Shown here in pieces: positions 54,075 through 63,245 of a stretch of DNA of 64,000 bases (positions are counted from its first letter, which is position 1; each line of letters opens with the position of its first letter). Where the stretch lies: assembly GCF_947495925.1 (NCBI RefSeq), contig NZ_CANMAU010000002.1, forward strand, positions 496,001-560,000, written 5' to 3'. The DNA is from an uncultured Algibacter sp. (GTDB lineage Bacteria > Bacteroidota > Bacteroidia > Flavobacteriales > Flavobacteriaceae). The position numbers and the translations under genes were made by a program. Under the pieces are notes generated by a model. The model was not told the DNA's origin and did not search any database. It saw nothing but the letters and a program-made list of their open reading frames with translations.

Positions 54075-54698
54075 TTGTTGTGAAAGCTTAGCTTGATTAA
54101 CCAAATCTACCAAATTAGTAACTTTAAGTTTACGCATCAATCGTGCTTTGTAAGTACTAACGGTTTTTTCGTTAATGTCTAACTCTTTTGAAATTTCTTT
54201 GTTTTTTCTACCTATAGTAAGAAGTTTTAAAACTTCTGCTTCTCTTGTAGATAGTTTTTTGTAAAAGGTTCCTCCTTTATTTACTCTTGAGCCAAACGCT
54301 AATTGCTGTGTCAAATCATTACTTAAATAAATACCGCCTTCAGCTACTTTTAATATAGCTTCATTAATGGTAATAACATTTACCGATTTGTTTATGTACC
54401 CTGCAGCACCAGCTTTAATGGCGTTTATGGCATACACTTCTTCAGGTTGACCACTAAAAATAATGGTTTTAATATCCGGAAAATCATTTTTTAAATACCG
54501 TAAAAGCGTTAACCCGTTTAATTTCGGGAAATCAGCTTCAGTCAAAATAATGTCTACTGGATTTTTCTTTACAAATTCTAGGATGGCCTGGCCATCGTCT
54601 AAACTTCCAACAATTTTAATGTTAGGAGAGGCTGAGAAAAGTACTTCTAGTCCTTTTCTTGTGATCGGATGGTTATCCGCTATTAATAATTTTATCAT
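54069..54698 (-). CDS. LuxR-type response regulator with Glu at the phospho-acceptor site
   Basis: A 209-residue NarL/LuxR-like regulator. The receiver (1-120) has the acidic pocket LLIADNHPITRKGLEVLF, but at the phospho-acceptor position it reads DIILTEADFPKLNG, so Glu54 stands where Asp is expected. The switch Ser/Thr (IIFSGQPEE) and the Lys of YINKS are present. The DNA-binding domain (about 145-205) is LSTREAEVLKLLTIGRKNKE and ISKELDINEKTVSTYKARL. No sensor kinase is adjacent. The Glu suggests it may act as constitutively on or be controlled without phosphorylation. Confidence 0.9.
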   Translation of the reverse strand: MIKLLIADNHPITRKGLEVLFSASPNIKIVGSLDDGQAILEFVKKNPVDIILTEADFPKLNGLTLLRYLKNDFPDIKTIIFSGQPEEVYAINAIKAGAAGYINKSVNVITINEAILKVAEGGIYLSNDLTQQLAFGSRVNKGGTFYKKLSTREAEVLKLLTIGRKNKEISKELDINEKTVSTYKARLMRKLKVTNLVDLVNQAKLSQQL

Positions 54699-54761
54699 AA
54701 GTTAAAGCTTTTTATGAACCTAATAAAAGAGTAGGTTACACATGAGAGAATAAGCTAACGG

Positions 54762-54792
54762 TAAAAGTAATACTTTTTTACATATTTTGCAA
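54762..54792 (-). promoter_or_regulatory. response regulator promoter
   Basis: On the - strand TTG (complement of 54790-54792), 20 bases, TACTTTTA (complement of 54762-54769). The same -7 sequence and spacing are used at dnaG. The start site near 54756 gives a leader of about 57 bases. Confidence 0.55.
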
Positions 54793-54795
54793 TTT

Positions 54796-55584
54796 TTATA
54801 TCAATTCCTTAGGAATTTCACAAATTGGTATAGGGATCATCTTATGCTTGTTAGCATTATTAAAGCGTTTATATATTTTAAATGCTTCAGCTTCTCTTCC
54901 TGTGAAATCCTCGGGACTACTACCTTGGTCGTCCATGGCCATAGCCCATTCTAGTTCGGGATAAGAGGCTCCAATTTGATCTTCATCGCTTCTTGCGTCA
55001 CCAAAAAGGCCATCGCTGGGTTGCGCAATCATTATAGATTCTGGTACCTTTAAGGCTTCACCTAATTGATATACTTGTGATTTTAGTAAGTCTGCTATTG
55101 GACTTAAATCTACACCGCCATCACCATATTTTGTATAGAAACCAACACCAAAATCTTCAACTTTGTTACCTGTGCCAGCTACCAATAAACCATATAAACC
55201 AGCGTAATAATAAAGGGTTGTCATTCTTAAGCGAGCCCTGGTATTTGCTAAGGCCATATCTATTGTTTTCTGATCCCCATCAAAAAATATTTCTGTTTTA
55301 AATTCTTCAAAAACGGGTGTTAAATCGGTACGCGTATCACTTACATTTTTAAATTGAGTCTTGAGTTGTGCAATGTGCTCTTGAGCTCTTGTTACATGAC
55401 TTTCTGCTTGATGAATTGGCATTTCAACGCATAATACGTTAAGCCCTGTTTTTGCACATAAAGTAGAGGTAACCGCAGAATCAATACCTCCTGATATCCC
55501 TATTACAAAACCGCTAACACCAGCATTATTGGCGTAATCTTTTAACCAATTTACAATATGATTGATAACTTTTTCTGTTTGCAT
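54796..55584 (-). CDS. nadE: NH3-dependent NAD+ synthetase
   Basis: A 262-residue PP-loop amidating enzyme that converts deamido-NAD to NAD with ammonia. Motifs: FVIGISGGIDSAVTSTLCA (P-loop), NTRARLRMTTLYYYAG, VAGTGNKVEDFGVGFYTKYG, DLLKSQVY, IPIPICEIPKELI end. No N-terminal glutaminase domain is present. I placed the start at ATG 55584 (MQTEKVINHIVNWLKDY). The frame runs open to 55731, but that part overlaps the divergent gldB gene and its promoter and is unlike the family. Confidence 0.94.
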   Translation of the reverse strand: MQTEKVINHIVNWLKDYANNAGVSGFVIGISGGIDSAVTSTLCAKTGLNVLCVEMPIHQAESHVTRAQEHIAQLKTQFKNVSDTRTDLTPVFEEFKTEIFFDGDQKTIDMALANTRARLRMTTLYYYAGLYGLLVAGTGNKVEDFGVGFYTKYGDGGVDLSPIADLLKSQVYQLGEALKVPESIMIAQPSDGLFGDARSDEDQIGASYPELEWAMAMDDQGSSPEDFTGREAEAFKIYKRFNNANKHKMIPIPICEIPKELI

Positions 55585-55613
55585 TTTTTGAATGAATTTT
55601 GTTATAAGAATAG

Positions 55614-55633
55614 TACCTTTGCAAACAAAAATA
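55614..55633. promoter_or_regulatory. divergent promoter pair between nadE and gldB
   Basis: TACCTTTG at 55614-55621 on the + strand and TATTTTTG on the - strand (complement of 55626-55633) both match TAnnTTTG. They point outwards to gldB (start 55661) and nadE (start 55584) and lie only four bases apart, so polymerases at the two promoters would compete. -33 elements are poor on both sides. Confidence 0.4.
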
Positions 55634-55660
55634 ACCCATACGTCTAATTTATAAAAATTT

Positions 55661-56641
55661 ATGTTGACTAAGTTTTTCATGAGACTAGTATTACCTGTCT
55701 TCTTTGTTTTCTCAACACTTATTTCCTGCAATAAAGATGATAAGTTAGAAGATGAGATAGCGAGAATTAATACTGATATTGAAGTTGAACGCTTTGATAG
55801 ATTGTTTGCAACAGTATCTTCTGAGAGTCTTTCTAGTCTTAAGGCTAGTTACCCTTTTATGTTTTCCGAAAAATACTCTGATACATTTTGGTTAGATAAA
55901 AGAGCGGATACTTTGCAGGTACAATTGTTTGGTGAAGTGCATAAGAGTTTTTCTGATTTTGAAGATGTGGAACTTGAAATAGAAGATTTATTTAACCATT
56001 TAAAGTATTATTTTTCTGAATTTAGGTCACCTCGAATCATTACGGTAACAAACGATGTTGATTATAGAAACAGGGTTATTGTTACAGATACCATTGCGGT
56101 TATTGCATTAGATGCTTATTTGGGAAGCAACCATGAGTTTTATGGGGCTATTCCAAGGTATCAAAGAAATGATTTAAAGAAAGAACAGATTGTAGTTGAT
56201 TTGGCTACAAAATATTCTGAAAAATTGATTTTTCAGCCAAAACGAAAGTCTTTATTAGATGAGATGATTTATTTTGGAAAACAACTTTATTTTAAAGATG
56301 TTGTTATTCCGTTTAAGTCTGAGGCAGAACGTATAGGTTACAGTGAATCTGAGTTGGATTGGGCTCGAGCCAATGAAGACTATATCTGGCGTTATTTTGT
56401 AGAACACGAACTTTTATATAGTACAGATTCCAAGTTGCCAAGTAGATTTATAAACCCGGCACCATTTACTAAATTTTATTTAGAGGAGATCGATACCGGT
56501 TCTCCAGGGCGTTTAGGGCAATACATAGGTTGGCAAATTGTTAGAGCATACATGAATAATAATGATGTGTCCCTTAGAGATATGATTGCGAAAGATCCTA
56601 TGGAGATATTCAATAAATCAAAATTTAAACCCCGAAGATAA
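55661..56641 (+). CDS. gldB: gliding motility lipoprotein
   Basis: A 326-residue lipoprotein with signal MLTKFFMRLVLPVFFVFSTL-ISC and the acyl-cysteine at residue 23. The body (INTDIEVERFDRLFATVSSE, FSDTFWLDKRAD-like SDTFWLDKRADTLQ, GSPGRLGQYIGWQIVRAYMN near the end) matches GldB, a protein required for gliding in Flavobacterium. nadE-gldB-gldC is a gene order I associate with flavobacteria. A second ATG at 55679 would also give a functional signal. It overlaps gldC by one base. Confidence 0.92.
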   Translation: MLTKFFMRLVLPVFFVFSTLISCNKDDKLEDEIARINTDIEVERFDRLFATVSSESLSSLKASYPFMFSEKYSDTFWLDKRADTLQVQLFGEVHKSFSDFEDVELEIEDLFNHLKYYFSEFRSPRIITVTNDVDYRNRVIVTDTIAVIALDAYLGSNHEFYGAIPRYQRNDLKKEQIVVDLATKYSEKLIFQPKRKSLLDEMIYFGKQLYFKDVVIPFKSEAERIGYSESELDWARANEDYIWRYFVEHELLYSTDSKLPSRFINPAPFTKFYLEEIDTGSPGRLGQYIGWQIVRAYMNNNDVSLRDMIAKDPMEIFNKSKFKPRR

Positions 56642-56976
56642 TGGCAAATAAAATAACTTCTAAAATAGAGCTTAATGTAGAATTAGACGATAATCGTGTG
56701 CCCGAAAAATTACATTGGACAGCTCAGGACGGTGGTATAACTAATGAAGAGGCCAAAGCTATGATGCTTGCTGTTTGGGATGCTAAAACGCAGGAAACAC
56801 TTCGTATAGATTTGTGGACCAAAGATATGCCAGTTGATGAAATGAAAGTCTTTTTTCATCAAACCTTAGTGGCTATGAGTGATACATTTCATAGAGCAAC
56901 TCAAGATGATAAAATGAGTGCTACTATGAAGGATTTCTGTGATTATTTTGCTGAAAAATTAGAATTAAAAAAATAA
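56641..56976 (+). CDS. gldC: gliding motility protein
   Basis: A 111-residue small protein following gldB with a TAATG overlap. The sequence (ITSKIELNVELDDNRVPEKL, WTAQDGGITNEEAKAMMLAV, LRIDLWTKDMPVDEMKVFFH) matches GldC, an accessory gliding protein. No signal peptide is present. It ends one base before the convergent peptide deformylase stop. Confidence 0.9.
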   Translation: MANKITSKIELNVELDDNRVPEKLHWTAQDGGITNEEAKAMMLAVWDAKTQETLRIDLWTKDMPVDEMKVFFHQTLVAMSDTFHRATQDDKMSATMKDFCDYFAEKLELKK

Positions 56977-57609
56977 TTATTTACTTTTTTTTACATCATT
57001 TATTTCTTTTCGAAGATGATCAAGGTATAAGATGCCATGTAAATGATCTATTTCATGTTGAAAAATAACTGAGGTGAAACCTTCAATAGATTCAGTTTTA
57101 TGCTCTGCCTTCATCGTGTCATATTCTATAGAAATAATAAGAGAACGACTGCTCAAAGTGGCGCTTCTGTTGGGTATAGAAAGGCAACCTTCTTTAACGG
57201 TTTGTGTCTTTTCTGAGTATTTAGTGATTTTTGGATTTAGGTATACTTCAAAAGGCATACCTTCTTTATCAAAACGTTGCACCCAAATTATATTCTTTAA
57301 AATGCCAACTTGTGGAGCCGCAATGCCAACCCCCATAGATATGCTGTCTCTAACTGTTGCGTATAAACGCTTTACAAAACTTTGTAAAACCGGGTCTTTT
57401 GGGTTTGGTTTGATGTAATTACTCTTGGTTCGTAAAAGCAAAGAGTCACTTTTACTATCAATTTTATAAACACGCATGGGTTTAAGACCGTCTGCATTCA
57501 TGATTAGAGTAGTTTCTTCAGCAGTAAAAGATTTTTCAAGAGCACTTTTTGAACTCGAACACCCAGTAATTAGGATGCATCCAATAAAAAGAGTAATAAT
57601 TTTTTTCAT
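56977..57609 (-). CDS. peptide deformylase-like lipoprotein
   Basis: A 210-residue protein that carries all three deformylase motifs: GVGIAAPQVG (GxGxAAxQ), EGCLSIP (EGCLS, with the metal Cys) and QHEIDHLHG (HExxH with the catalytic Glu). The start at 57609 gives MKKIITLFIGCILITGCSSS, a lipoprotein signal with acylated Cys17. The enzyme would thus be placed on the periplasmic or outer-membrane side, unlike the usual cytosolic Def. An upstream ATG (57633) would only lengthen the N-terminus. The role outside the cytoplasm is unknown. Thirty bases after rodA. Confidence 0.88.
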   Translation of the reverse strand: MKKIITLFIGCILITGCSSSKSALEKSFTAEETTLIMNADGLKPMRVYKIDSKSDSLLLRTKSNYIKPNPKDPVLQSFVKRLYATVRDSISMGVGIAAPQVGILKNIIWVQRFDKEGMPFEVYLNPKITKYSEKTQTVKEGCLSIPNRSATLSSRSLIISIEYDTMKAEHKTESIEGFTSVIFQHEIDHLHGILYLDHLRKEINDVKKSK

Positions 57610-57639
57610 TTGAGTGAGATGATTAGAGACCATTATGGT

Positions 57640-58917
57640 TTACCATTCATTAATTCTATTCGAATCCAATTTTATAAAAATAAAGATTAAAATAGTAAAA
57701 GCCCATAATCCAGACCCCCCATAACTAAACAAAGGGAGAGGTATTCCTATAGTAGGAATTATGCCCATAACCATTCCAATATTAATAAAAAAGTGAATGA
57801 AAATGATTGAGGCTACACCATAACCATAAACTCGACTGAATTGGGATTTTTGCAATTCGGCTAAATGTAAAATACGCAATAAGAGTAAGACAAATATAAT
57901 CACCACAAAAGAGCTTCCTAAAAAACCCCATTCCTCACCAACAGTACTAAAAATATAATCGGTATGTTGTTCGGGTACAAATTTCCCGGTGGTTCTTTCT
58001 CCTTTCATAAAGCCTCTACCAGTGACTCCGCCCGAACTAATAGCTTTTTCAGATTCGTTTAGGTTATAGGCAAAGGTTTGTTTCATTTTTTCAAGCTTAG
58101 CAGGGTCTTTTTCTAAACGGAGCCATAGGCTAATTCTATCTTTCTGGTGTGGTTGTAAAATGCTTTGGTAAAAGAATTTAACACCAAATGAAATAGCGAT
58201 TGCGGCTATGAAAATTAAAATTGACTCAAAAATCCTTATCTTTTTTTTACTCAAAAAATGAAAAGCTAAAAGAAAAATAAAAGCCATAATAGATGTTATA
58301 ATAGCTCCAAACTTTAATGATAAAATAGATATAAGGATTAATGCAACACCAATGGCTAAATAGAATTTTGGTAAACCTTCACGATATAATACAAAGAAGA
58401 AAGATGCATAAACCAGTGTGCTTCCTGTGTCATTTTGTAATAAAACCAAAATAGCAGGTATGATTATGATAATGAATATTTGTATTTGATCTTTAAATGA
58501 TTTAATGTTCGTGTTCAAATCACTAACATATTTTGCTACGGCAAGTGCAGTTGCCATTTTAGCAAACTCACTTGGTTGAAGCGTCATACCACCTATAGCG
58601 TACCATGAAGTAGCCCCATTTACGTTTTTTCCAAAAACAAATAAGCCTACCAAAGAGAGCATAGCTATAATATAGATAATACTCGAAAACCGTTCATAAA
58701 ACTTAGCATCAATAGCCAGTAATAGCACAATGAGGCCAAAGGTTAAAAATATGAAAATCAATTGTTTACCAAATGGCTGAGTTAAGTCGAAGTAGCTTAT
58801 ATCATTTCCTGTATGAGATGCCGATAAAATATTTAAATACCCAAATCCAACTAATAAAAAGAAAAGAATAATGGTAATCCAATCGAATTTAAAATGTCTG
58901 TTAGTATCCCTAACCAT
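57640..58917 (-). CDS. rodA: rod shape-determining peptidoglycan polymerase
   Basis: A 425-residue SEDS-family glycosyltransferase with about ten membrane helices. Landmarks: NILSASHTG, ATSWYAIGGMTLQPSEFAKM, LQNDTGSTLVYASFFFVL, GFMKGERTTGKFVPEQHTDY (with the SEDS EQxTDFIF-type motif), VMGIIPTIGIPLPLFSYGGS. It polymerises glycan strands together with PBP2. Its start overlaps the mrdA stop by one base. Confidence 0.95.
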   Translation of the reverse strand: MVRDTNRHFKFDWITIILFFLLVGFGYLNILSASHTGNDISYFDLTQPFGKQLIFIFLTFGLIVLLLAIDAKFYERFSSIIYIIAMLSLVGLFVFGKNVNGATSWYAIGGMTLQPSEFAKMATALAVAKYVSDLNTNIKSFKDQIQIFIIIIIPAILVLLQNDTGSTLVYASFFFVLYREGLPKFYLAIGVALILISILSLKFGAIITSIMAFIFLLAFHFLSKKKIRIFESILIFIAAIAISFGVKFFYQSILQPHQKDRISLWLRLEKDPAKLEKMKQTFAYNLNESEKAISSGGVTGRGFMKGERTTGKFVPEQHTDYIFSTVGEEWGFLGSSFVVIIFVLLLLRILHLAELQKSQFSRVYGYGVASIIFIHFFINIGMVMGIIPTIGIPLPLFSYGGSGLWAFTILIFIFIKLDSNRINEW

Positions 58918-60854
58918 TAACTTTTTGGTTTATTTATAGTTTTTAGTTTCTTTTTTAATTGAAAGTATTCCTTTTCTTCAACAATTTGTAGTGTGGTGCC
59001 TCCATTGATTCTGAAAGGCTCTCCAGAATACGGTTTAGCATACTCATTTTCAAGACTATGTTTTAAAAGCCACTCTTCTAAATCGGTTCTTGTAATGTAT
59101 CCTTTGATGTGTTTTTCAATCATTAAACTAGCTACTTTTCCAGCAAATCGACTTCCCCAGTAGCCATTTTCAACAAAAACGGCAATGGCAATTTTTGGAT
59201 CTTCTTTTGGTGCAAAAGCTAAGAAAATTGAATGGTCTGTTAGCTGTGTTTTTACACTATCAATTTTTACGAAGTTTTCTACGGTTCCTGTTTTACCACA
59301 AATGTCAATGTCTTTAACTTGTAACGATGCTGCGGTACCCTTTTTATAAACCTGATACATGCCTTCTATTACGGGCTCAAAGTGCCTTTTATCTATAGAG
59401 GTGTATTTTGCTTTGGTAAATTGTTCAGGTAAAGTTTCTCCTTCTATATGTTTTATAATATGGGGAGTATAATAATAGCCTCTATTTGCTATACCGGCAG
59501 CCATGTTTGCGAGTTGTATCGGGGTTGTTGCTACCTCACCTTGGCCAATAGCATTTGAAATGGTATAGGTAGAGTAAAAGGTTTTGGGATAAATATGTTT
59601 GTAATAGTCTCTATCGGGTATTCTTCCTTTTTGTCCAACAAATAAATCATTATTTAAAAACTGCCCCAAACCAAAACTTCTGGCATGTTTACTCCAAGTA
59701 TTAATGCCATCTGAGGCACTTCCGTTTTTATCTAAAATTTTACGATAGGTTGTGGCAAAATAGGCATTGCACGAGCGCTGAATACCACCAATCATATCGT
59801 TACGCGTACCATAATTACAATGACATTTCATGATACGATTTCCGTACCTATAACCTCCATGGCATGTAACTGTTTCATTTGGGGACATAACACCTTCTTG
59901 AAGTGCTATTAAGGCATTCATTAATTTAAATGGAGAGCCCGGTTCATAAACACCCTGTAAACTTCTATTAAACAAAGGTTTTGCTATAGAGTCATTGAAA
60001 AGTTTTGTAAAATTTTTAGAACGATCTCTTCCCACCAAAATATTAGGATCATAAGTAGGAGCAGCGACCATGGCCAAAATTTCACCTGAAGATGGTTCAA
60101 TAGCTATAACCCCACCTCTTTTGTTTTTCATGAGTAATTCACCGTATGCCTGAAGTTGAGCATCAATGGTGATAGTTATGTCTTTACCTTGTTCAGGAAT
60201 TGTATCAAATTCCCCATTTTTATAAGGGCCAATATTTCTATTAAATCTATCTTTTTGAATAAATTTTATCCCTTTTACGCCACGTAAGGTTTTTTCATAT
60301 GACGCTTCAACGCCTTGTTTCCCGATAAGGTCACCCATTTTATAGTAAGGTCGCCTTTTAATTATGCGGTTATTAACTTCACCAATATCACCCAAAACGT
60401 TTGCGCCTATAGTCGTTTCATAATTCCTTAGTGAGCGTTTCTGGATATAAAACCCCCTGAACTTTCGCATCTTCTCTTGCAATACCGCATAGTCTTCTTT
60501 GGATAAATGAGAAACAAACACAGATGGTAATCGAGGAGAATAGCGTCTTGCTTTATTATATGTTTTGATAAATTTTTCTTTATCAATTTTTAGTAGACTA
60601 CAGAATTCCAGTGTATCTAATGGTTCAACTTCTCTAGGGATAACCATCACATCATAAGATGGTTGATTGGCAACAAGTAGTTCGCCATTTCTGTCGTAAA
60701 CAAAACCTCTTTTGGGGTAGTCATAAACTTTTCGAATCGCATTATCTTCAAAAAGATTATGCGTACTAGAATTATACACCTGCAGATAGAATAGTCTTGA
60801 AATAAACAAAACACCAACAGCAATAATTGTTATGAAAAGTAAAAATTGTCTCAT
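58917..60854 (-). CDS. mrdA: penicillin-binding protein 2
   Basis: A 645-residue monofunctional transpeptidase that cross-links peptidoglycan in the rod system. An N-terminal membrane anchor (LLFITIIAVGVLFISRLF) is followed by a pedestal domain and the transpeptidase domain, with SxxK in YEPGSPFKLMNAL, SxN in IQRSCNAYFAT and KTG in ICGKTGTVENF. It overlaps mreD by four bases and rodA by one. Confidence 0.95.
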   Translation of the reverse strand: MRQFLLFITIIAVGVLFISRLFYLQVYNSSTHNLFEDNAIRKVYDYPKRGFVYDRNGELLVANQPSYDVMVIPREVEPLDTLEFCSLLKIDKEKFIKTYNKARRYSPRLPSVFVSHLSKEDYAVLQEKMRKFRGFYIQKRSLRNYETTIGANVLGDIGEVNNRIIKRRPYYKMGDLIGKQGVEASYEKTLRGVKGIKFIQKDRFNRNIGPYKNGEFDTIPEQGKDITITIDAQLQAYGELLMKNKRGGVIAIEPSSGEILAMVAAPTYDPNILVGRDRSKNFTKLFNDSIAKPLFNRSLQGVYEPGSPFKLMNALIALQEGVMSPNETVTCHGGYRYGNRIMKCHCNYGTRNDMIGGIQRSCNAYFATTYRKILDKNGSASDGINTWSKHARSFGLGQFLNNDLFVGQKGRIPDRDYYKHIYPKTFYSTYTISNAIGQGEVATTPIQLANMAAGIANRGYYYTPHIIKHIEGETLPEQFTKAKYTSIDKRHFEPVIEGMYQVYKKGTAASLQVKDIDICGKTGTVENFVKIDSVKTQLTDHSIFLAFAPKEDPKIAIAVFVENGYWGSRFAGKVASLMIEKHIKGYITRTDLEEWLLKHSLENEYAKPYSGEPFRINGGTTLQIVEEKEYFQLKKKLKTINKPKS

Positions 60855-61357
60855 TTAGATTTTCTGCTGAAAATAATAGTTATAATAACACTCAATAAAA
60901 TAGTAAATATACTAGAGAATAACGTTTTCTGAAGCACCAAAAGTATTTTTGAAAAACTAAAAATTTCTAGAGAGAATAAAACTAAATGATGAACAACTGT
61001 CAATAAAGCAAAGTATGTTAGTTTTGAGCCAAAATCAACGGTATTGAATTTAATAGACTGGTGCTCGTAAATTGTTCCAAAAGATGTTTTTAAAATAACA
61101 GGTCGGGCGTATGCAATAAATACAGAAGCTCCTGCATGAATTCCTCCTGTATCTAGAAATAAATCTATGGTTAAACCAATTAAAAAGCTTAAAACAATGA
61201 GAGTGATTCTACTATTTTTAATAGGAAATAAAGCAATAAATAGAATGTAAATATATGGGTTTATGTAACCCATAAAGTTAATATGGTTTAGTATTAAAAC
61301 CTGACATATAACTAAGGTAATGAAACGAACAGTATGTACAGAAAATATATTATTCAT
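60851..61357 (-). CDS. mreD: rod shape-determining protein MreD
   Basis: A 168-residue integral membrane protein with about five helices (FITLVICQVLILNHINFMGY, YIYILFIALFPI, LIVLSFLIGLTIDLFLDTGG, then two more) as expected for MreD, a membrane component of the rod complex. The sequence is poorly conserved in general. The call rests on the position between mreC (8-base overlap) and mrdA (4-base overlap), and on IDLFLDTGGIHAGASVFIAY, which fits the family. Confidence 0.9.
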   Translation of the reverse strand: MNNIFSVHTVRFITLVICQVLILNHINFMGYINPYIYILFIALFPIKNSRITLIVLSFLIGLTIDLFLDTGGIHAGASVFIAYARPVILKTSFGTIYEHQSIKFNTVDFGSKLTYFALLTVVHHLVLFSLEIFSFSKILLVLQKTLFSSIFTILLSVIITIIFSRKSK

Positions 61358-62162
61358 TAAATAAATTATTTATTTCTGAGGTATTTACGTTTTCTATGAT
61401 ATAAACATGCTCGATATTGGTCATGTCGTTAAATAGTTTCAGGTTAATTTCATAGTAGTTTTCAGCCTGGTCTAATTTGAAATTTTCAACTATACCTACT
61501 GGAACGCCCTTTGGAAATATGGAAGACCTTCCTGAAGTCATTATAGTGTCTCCAGTTTTTACAGGAGCAATTTTAGGTATGTCAATAAGTTGAGCGAATT
61601 CTGGAGATTTTCCATTCCATGTTAAAGTTCCAAAATGATTGGTTTTTTTTAGTTGGGCACTAATTTTGCTCGTTGTATTTAAAATAGAAATTACCGTAGC
61701 ATAATTGTTACTGGTTTTGTCTATAATCCCAATGATACCCTTAGATGAAATAACTCCAAAATCTTGTTTTATACTATCGTTCTTACCTTTGTTAATCGTA
61801 AGAATGTTTGTGCTTAATGAATAGCTGTTTTTTATAATATTTGAAGTGTAAAATCGATATGATTTATTAAACATAAGACTATCAGTAAAAATGGAGTCAG
61901 TTTTAAATCCATTATTAATTAATAGTGAACGTAATCTTTTGTTTTCTTCTGAAAGTAGTTGGTTTTGAGATTTTAAATTGAAGTAGCTGTTAATGTTATT
62001 AACAGAGTTATAAATTCCTCCAGTTAAAAAATTAGCTGAATTAATAAATTTACTTTTATGATACGAATGCGATTGAATGGTAAAAAGAAGAGAAATACCA
62101 AACAGCAAAAAGAACAACAAAAAGTTTTTGTTCTTTATTATAAAATTAATAATCTGCTGCAT
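61350..62162 (-). CDS. mreC: rod shape-determining protein MreC
   Basis: A 270-residue periplasmic scaffold with one N-terminal membrane helix (NFLLFFLLFGISLLFTIQ), a coiled coil (SQNQLLSEENKRLRSLLINN) and two beta-barrel domains, as in NKGKNDSIKQDFGVISSKGI, IGIIDKTSNNYATVISILNT and TMTSGRSSIFPKG-like MTSGRSSIFPKGVPVG. MreC links MreB to the synthases. It lies 14 bases after mreB. Confidence 0.94.
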   Translation of the reverse strand: MQQIINFIIKNKNFLLFFLLFGISLLFTIQSHSYHKSKFINSANFLTGGIYNSVNNINSYFNLKSQNQLLSEENKRLRSLLINNGFKTDSIFTDSLMFNKSYRFYTSNIIKNSYSLSTNILTINKGKNDSIKQDFGVISSKGIIGIIDKTSNNYATVISILNTTSKISAQLKKTNHFGTLTWNGKSPEFAQLIDIPKIAPVKTGDTIMTSGRSSIFPKGVPVGIVENFKLDQAENYYEINLKLFNDMTNIEHVYIIENVNTSEINNLFNE

Positions 62163-62176
62163 GAATTATAGGGTCT

Positions 62177-63205
62177 CTATTTTATCAATACACTTTTGTA
62201 TTTAGGTAAATTTTTAAGGGTAATACCTGTTCCTCTAACAACGGCTCTTAAGGGGTCTTCAGCAATATAAACAGGTAAGTCTGTTTTTTGAGATAAACGT
62301 TTGTCTAAACCACGAAGCATGGATCCTCCACCGGCTAAATAGATTCCGGTGTTATAAATATCGGCAGCTAATTCTGGTGGTGTTTGAGATAAGGTTTCCA
62401 TAACAGCATCTTCAATACGAAGTATAGATTTATCTAAAGCTTTAGCAATTTCTCTATAAGATATTGAAACTTGTTTTGGTTTTCCAGTTAATAAATCACG
62501 TCCTTGAACACTCATATCTTCTGGAGGTAATTCTAAATCTTCAGTCGCAGCACCAATTTGAATTTTTATTTTTTCAGCAGTACGTTCACCTACATATAAG
62601 TTGTGCTGTGTGCGCATGTAATATACAATATCATTTGTAAAGACATCACCCGCAATTTTAACAGACTTGTCGCAAACAATACCTCCCAGGGCAATAACGG
62701 CAATTTCAGTTGTACCACCTCCTATATCAACAACCATATTTCCTTTAGGTTGCATAATGTCTACACCAATACCAATAGCAGCAGCCATAGGCTCATGAAT
62801 AAGATACACTTCTTTACCATTAACACGTTCTGCACTTTCTTTTACAGCGCGCATCTCAACCTCGGTAATTCCAGAAGGAATGCAAATTACCATACGAAGA
62901 GCAGGCGTGAAAAACTTTTTCTTCAAGGCAGGAATGTTTTTAATAAACATACTTATCATTTGCTCTGAAGCATCGAAATCTGCAATTACGCCATCTTTTA
63001 GGGGGCGAATGGTCTTGATGTTTTCATGTGTTTTTCCTTGCATTAAACTTGCCTCTTGACCAACAGCAATGATTTTACTAGTGACCCGATTCCGAGCTAC
63101 AATAGACGGTGCATCAACAACAACTTTGTCATTATGAATAATAAGAGTATTTGCAGTACCTAAATCTATCGCAATATCCTCGGTAAGGAAGTCAAAAAAT
63201 CCCAT
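62177..63205 (-). CDS. mreB: rod shape-determining actin homolog
   Basis: A 342-residue actin-fold ATPase that forms the cytoplasmic membrane filament guiding side-wall growth. Motifs: IAIDLGTANTLIIHNDKVVV (phosphate 1), MVVDIGGGTTEIAVIALGGI (phosphate 2), AGGGSMLRGLDKRL (adenosine), plus the usual EPSIVA-type DAPSIVARNR. Hydrophobic start MGFFDFLTEDIAI binds the membrane. It is the first gene of the mreBCD-mrdA-rodA operon. Confidence 0.96.
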   Translation of the reverse strand: MGFFDFLTEDIAIDLGTANTLIIHNDKVVVDAPSIVARNRVTSKIIAVGQEASLMQGKTHENIKTIRPLKDGVIADFDASEQMISMFIKNIPALKKKFFTPALRMVICIPSGITEVEMRAVKESAERVNGKEVYLIHEPMAAAIGIGVDIMQPKGNMVVDIGGGTTEIAVIALGGIVCDKSVKIAGDVFTNDIVYYMRTQHNLYVGERTAEKIKIQIGAATEDLELPPEDMSVQGRDLLTGKPKQVSISYREIAKALDKSILRIEDAVMETLSQTPPELAADIYNTGIYLAGGGSMLRGLDKRLSQKTDLPVYIAEDPLRAVVRGTGITLKNLPKYKSVLIK

Positions 63206-63245
63206 GTGGTAATAATAGTTTAATGTGGTTTAAAAACGAATCCCG

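Noticed and set aside
55585-55731. N-terminal extension of nadE to ATG 55731
   Set aside because: It overlaps gldB and both promoters, and NadE proteins start at the equivalent of MQTEKVINHIVNW.
62603-62968. 121-codon + strand frame opposite mreB
   Set aside because: Shadow of the strongly conserved mreB coding sequence, with biased low-complexity translation.
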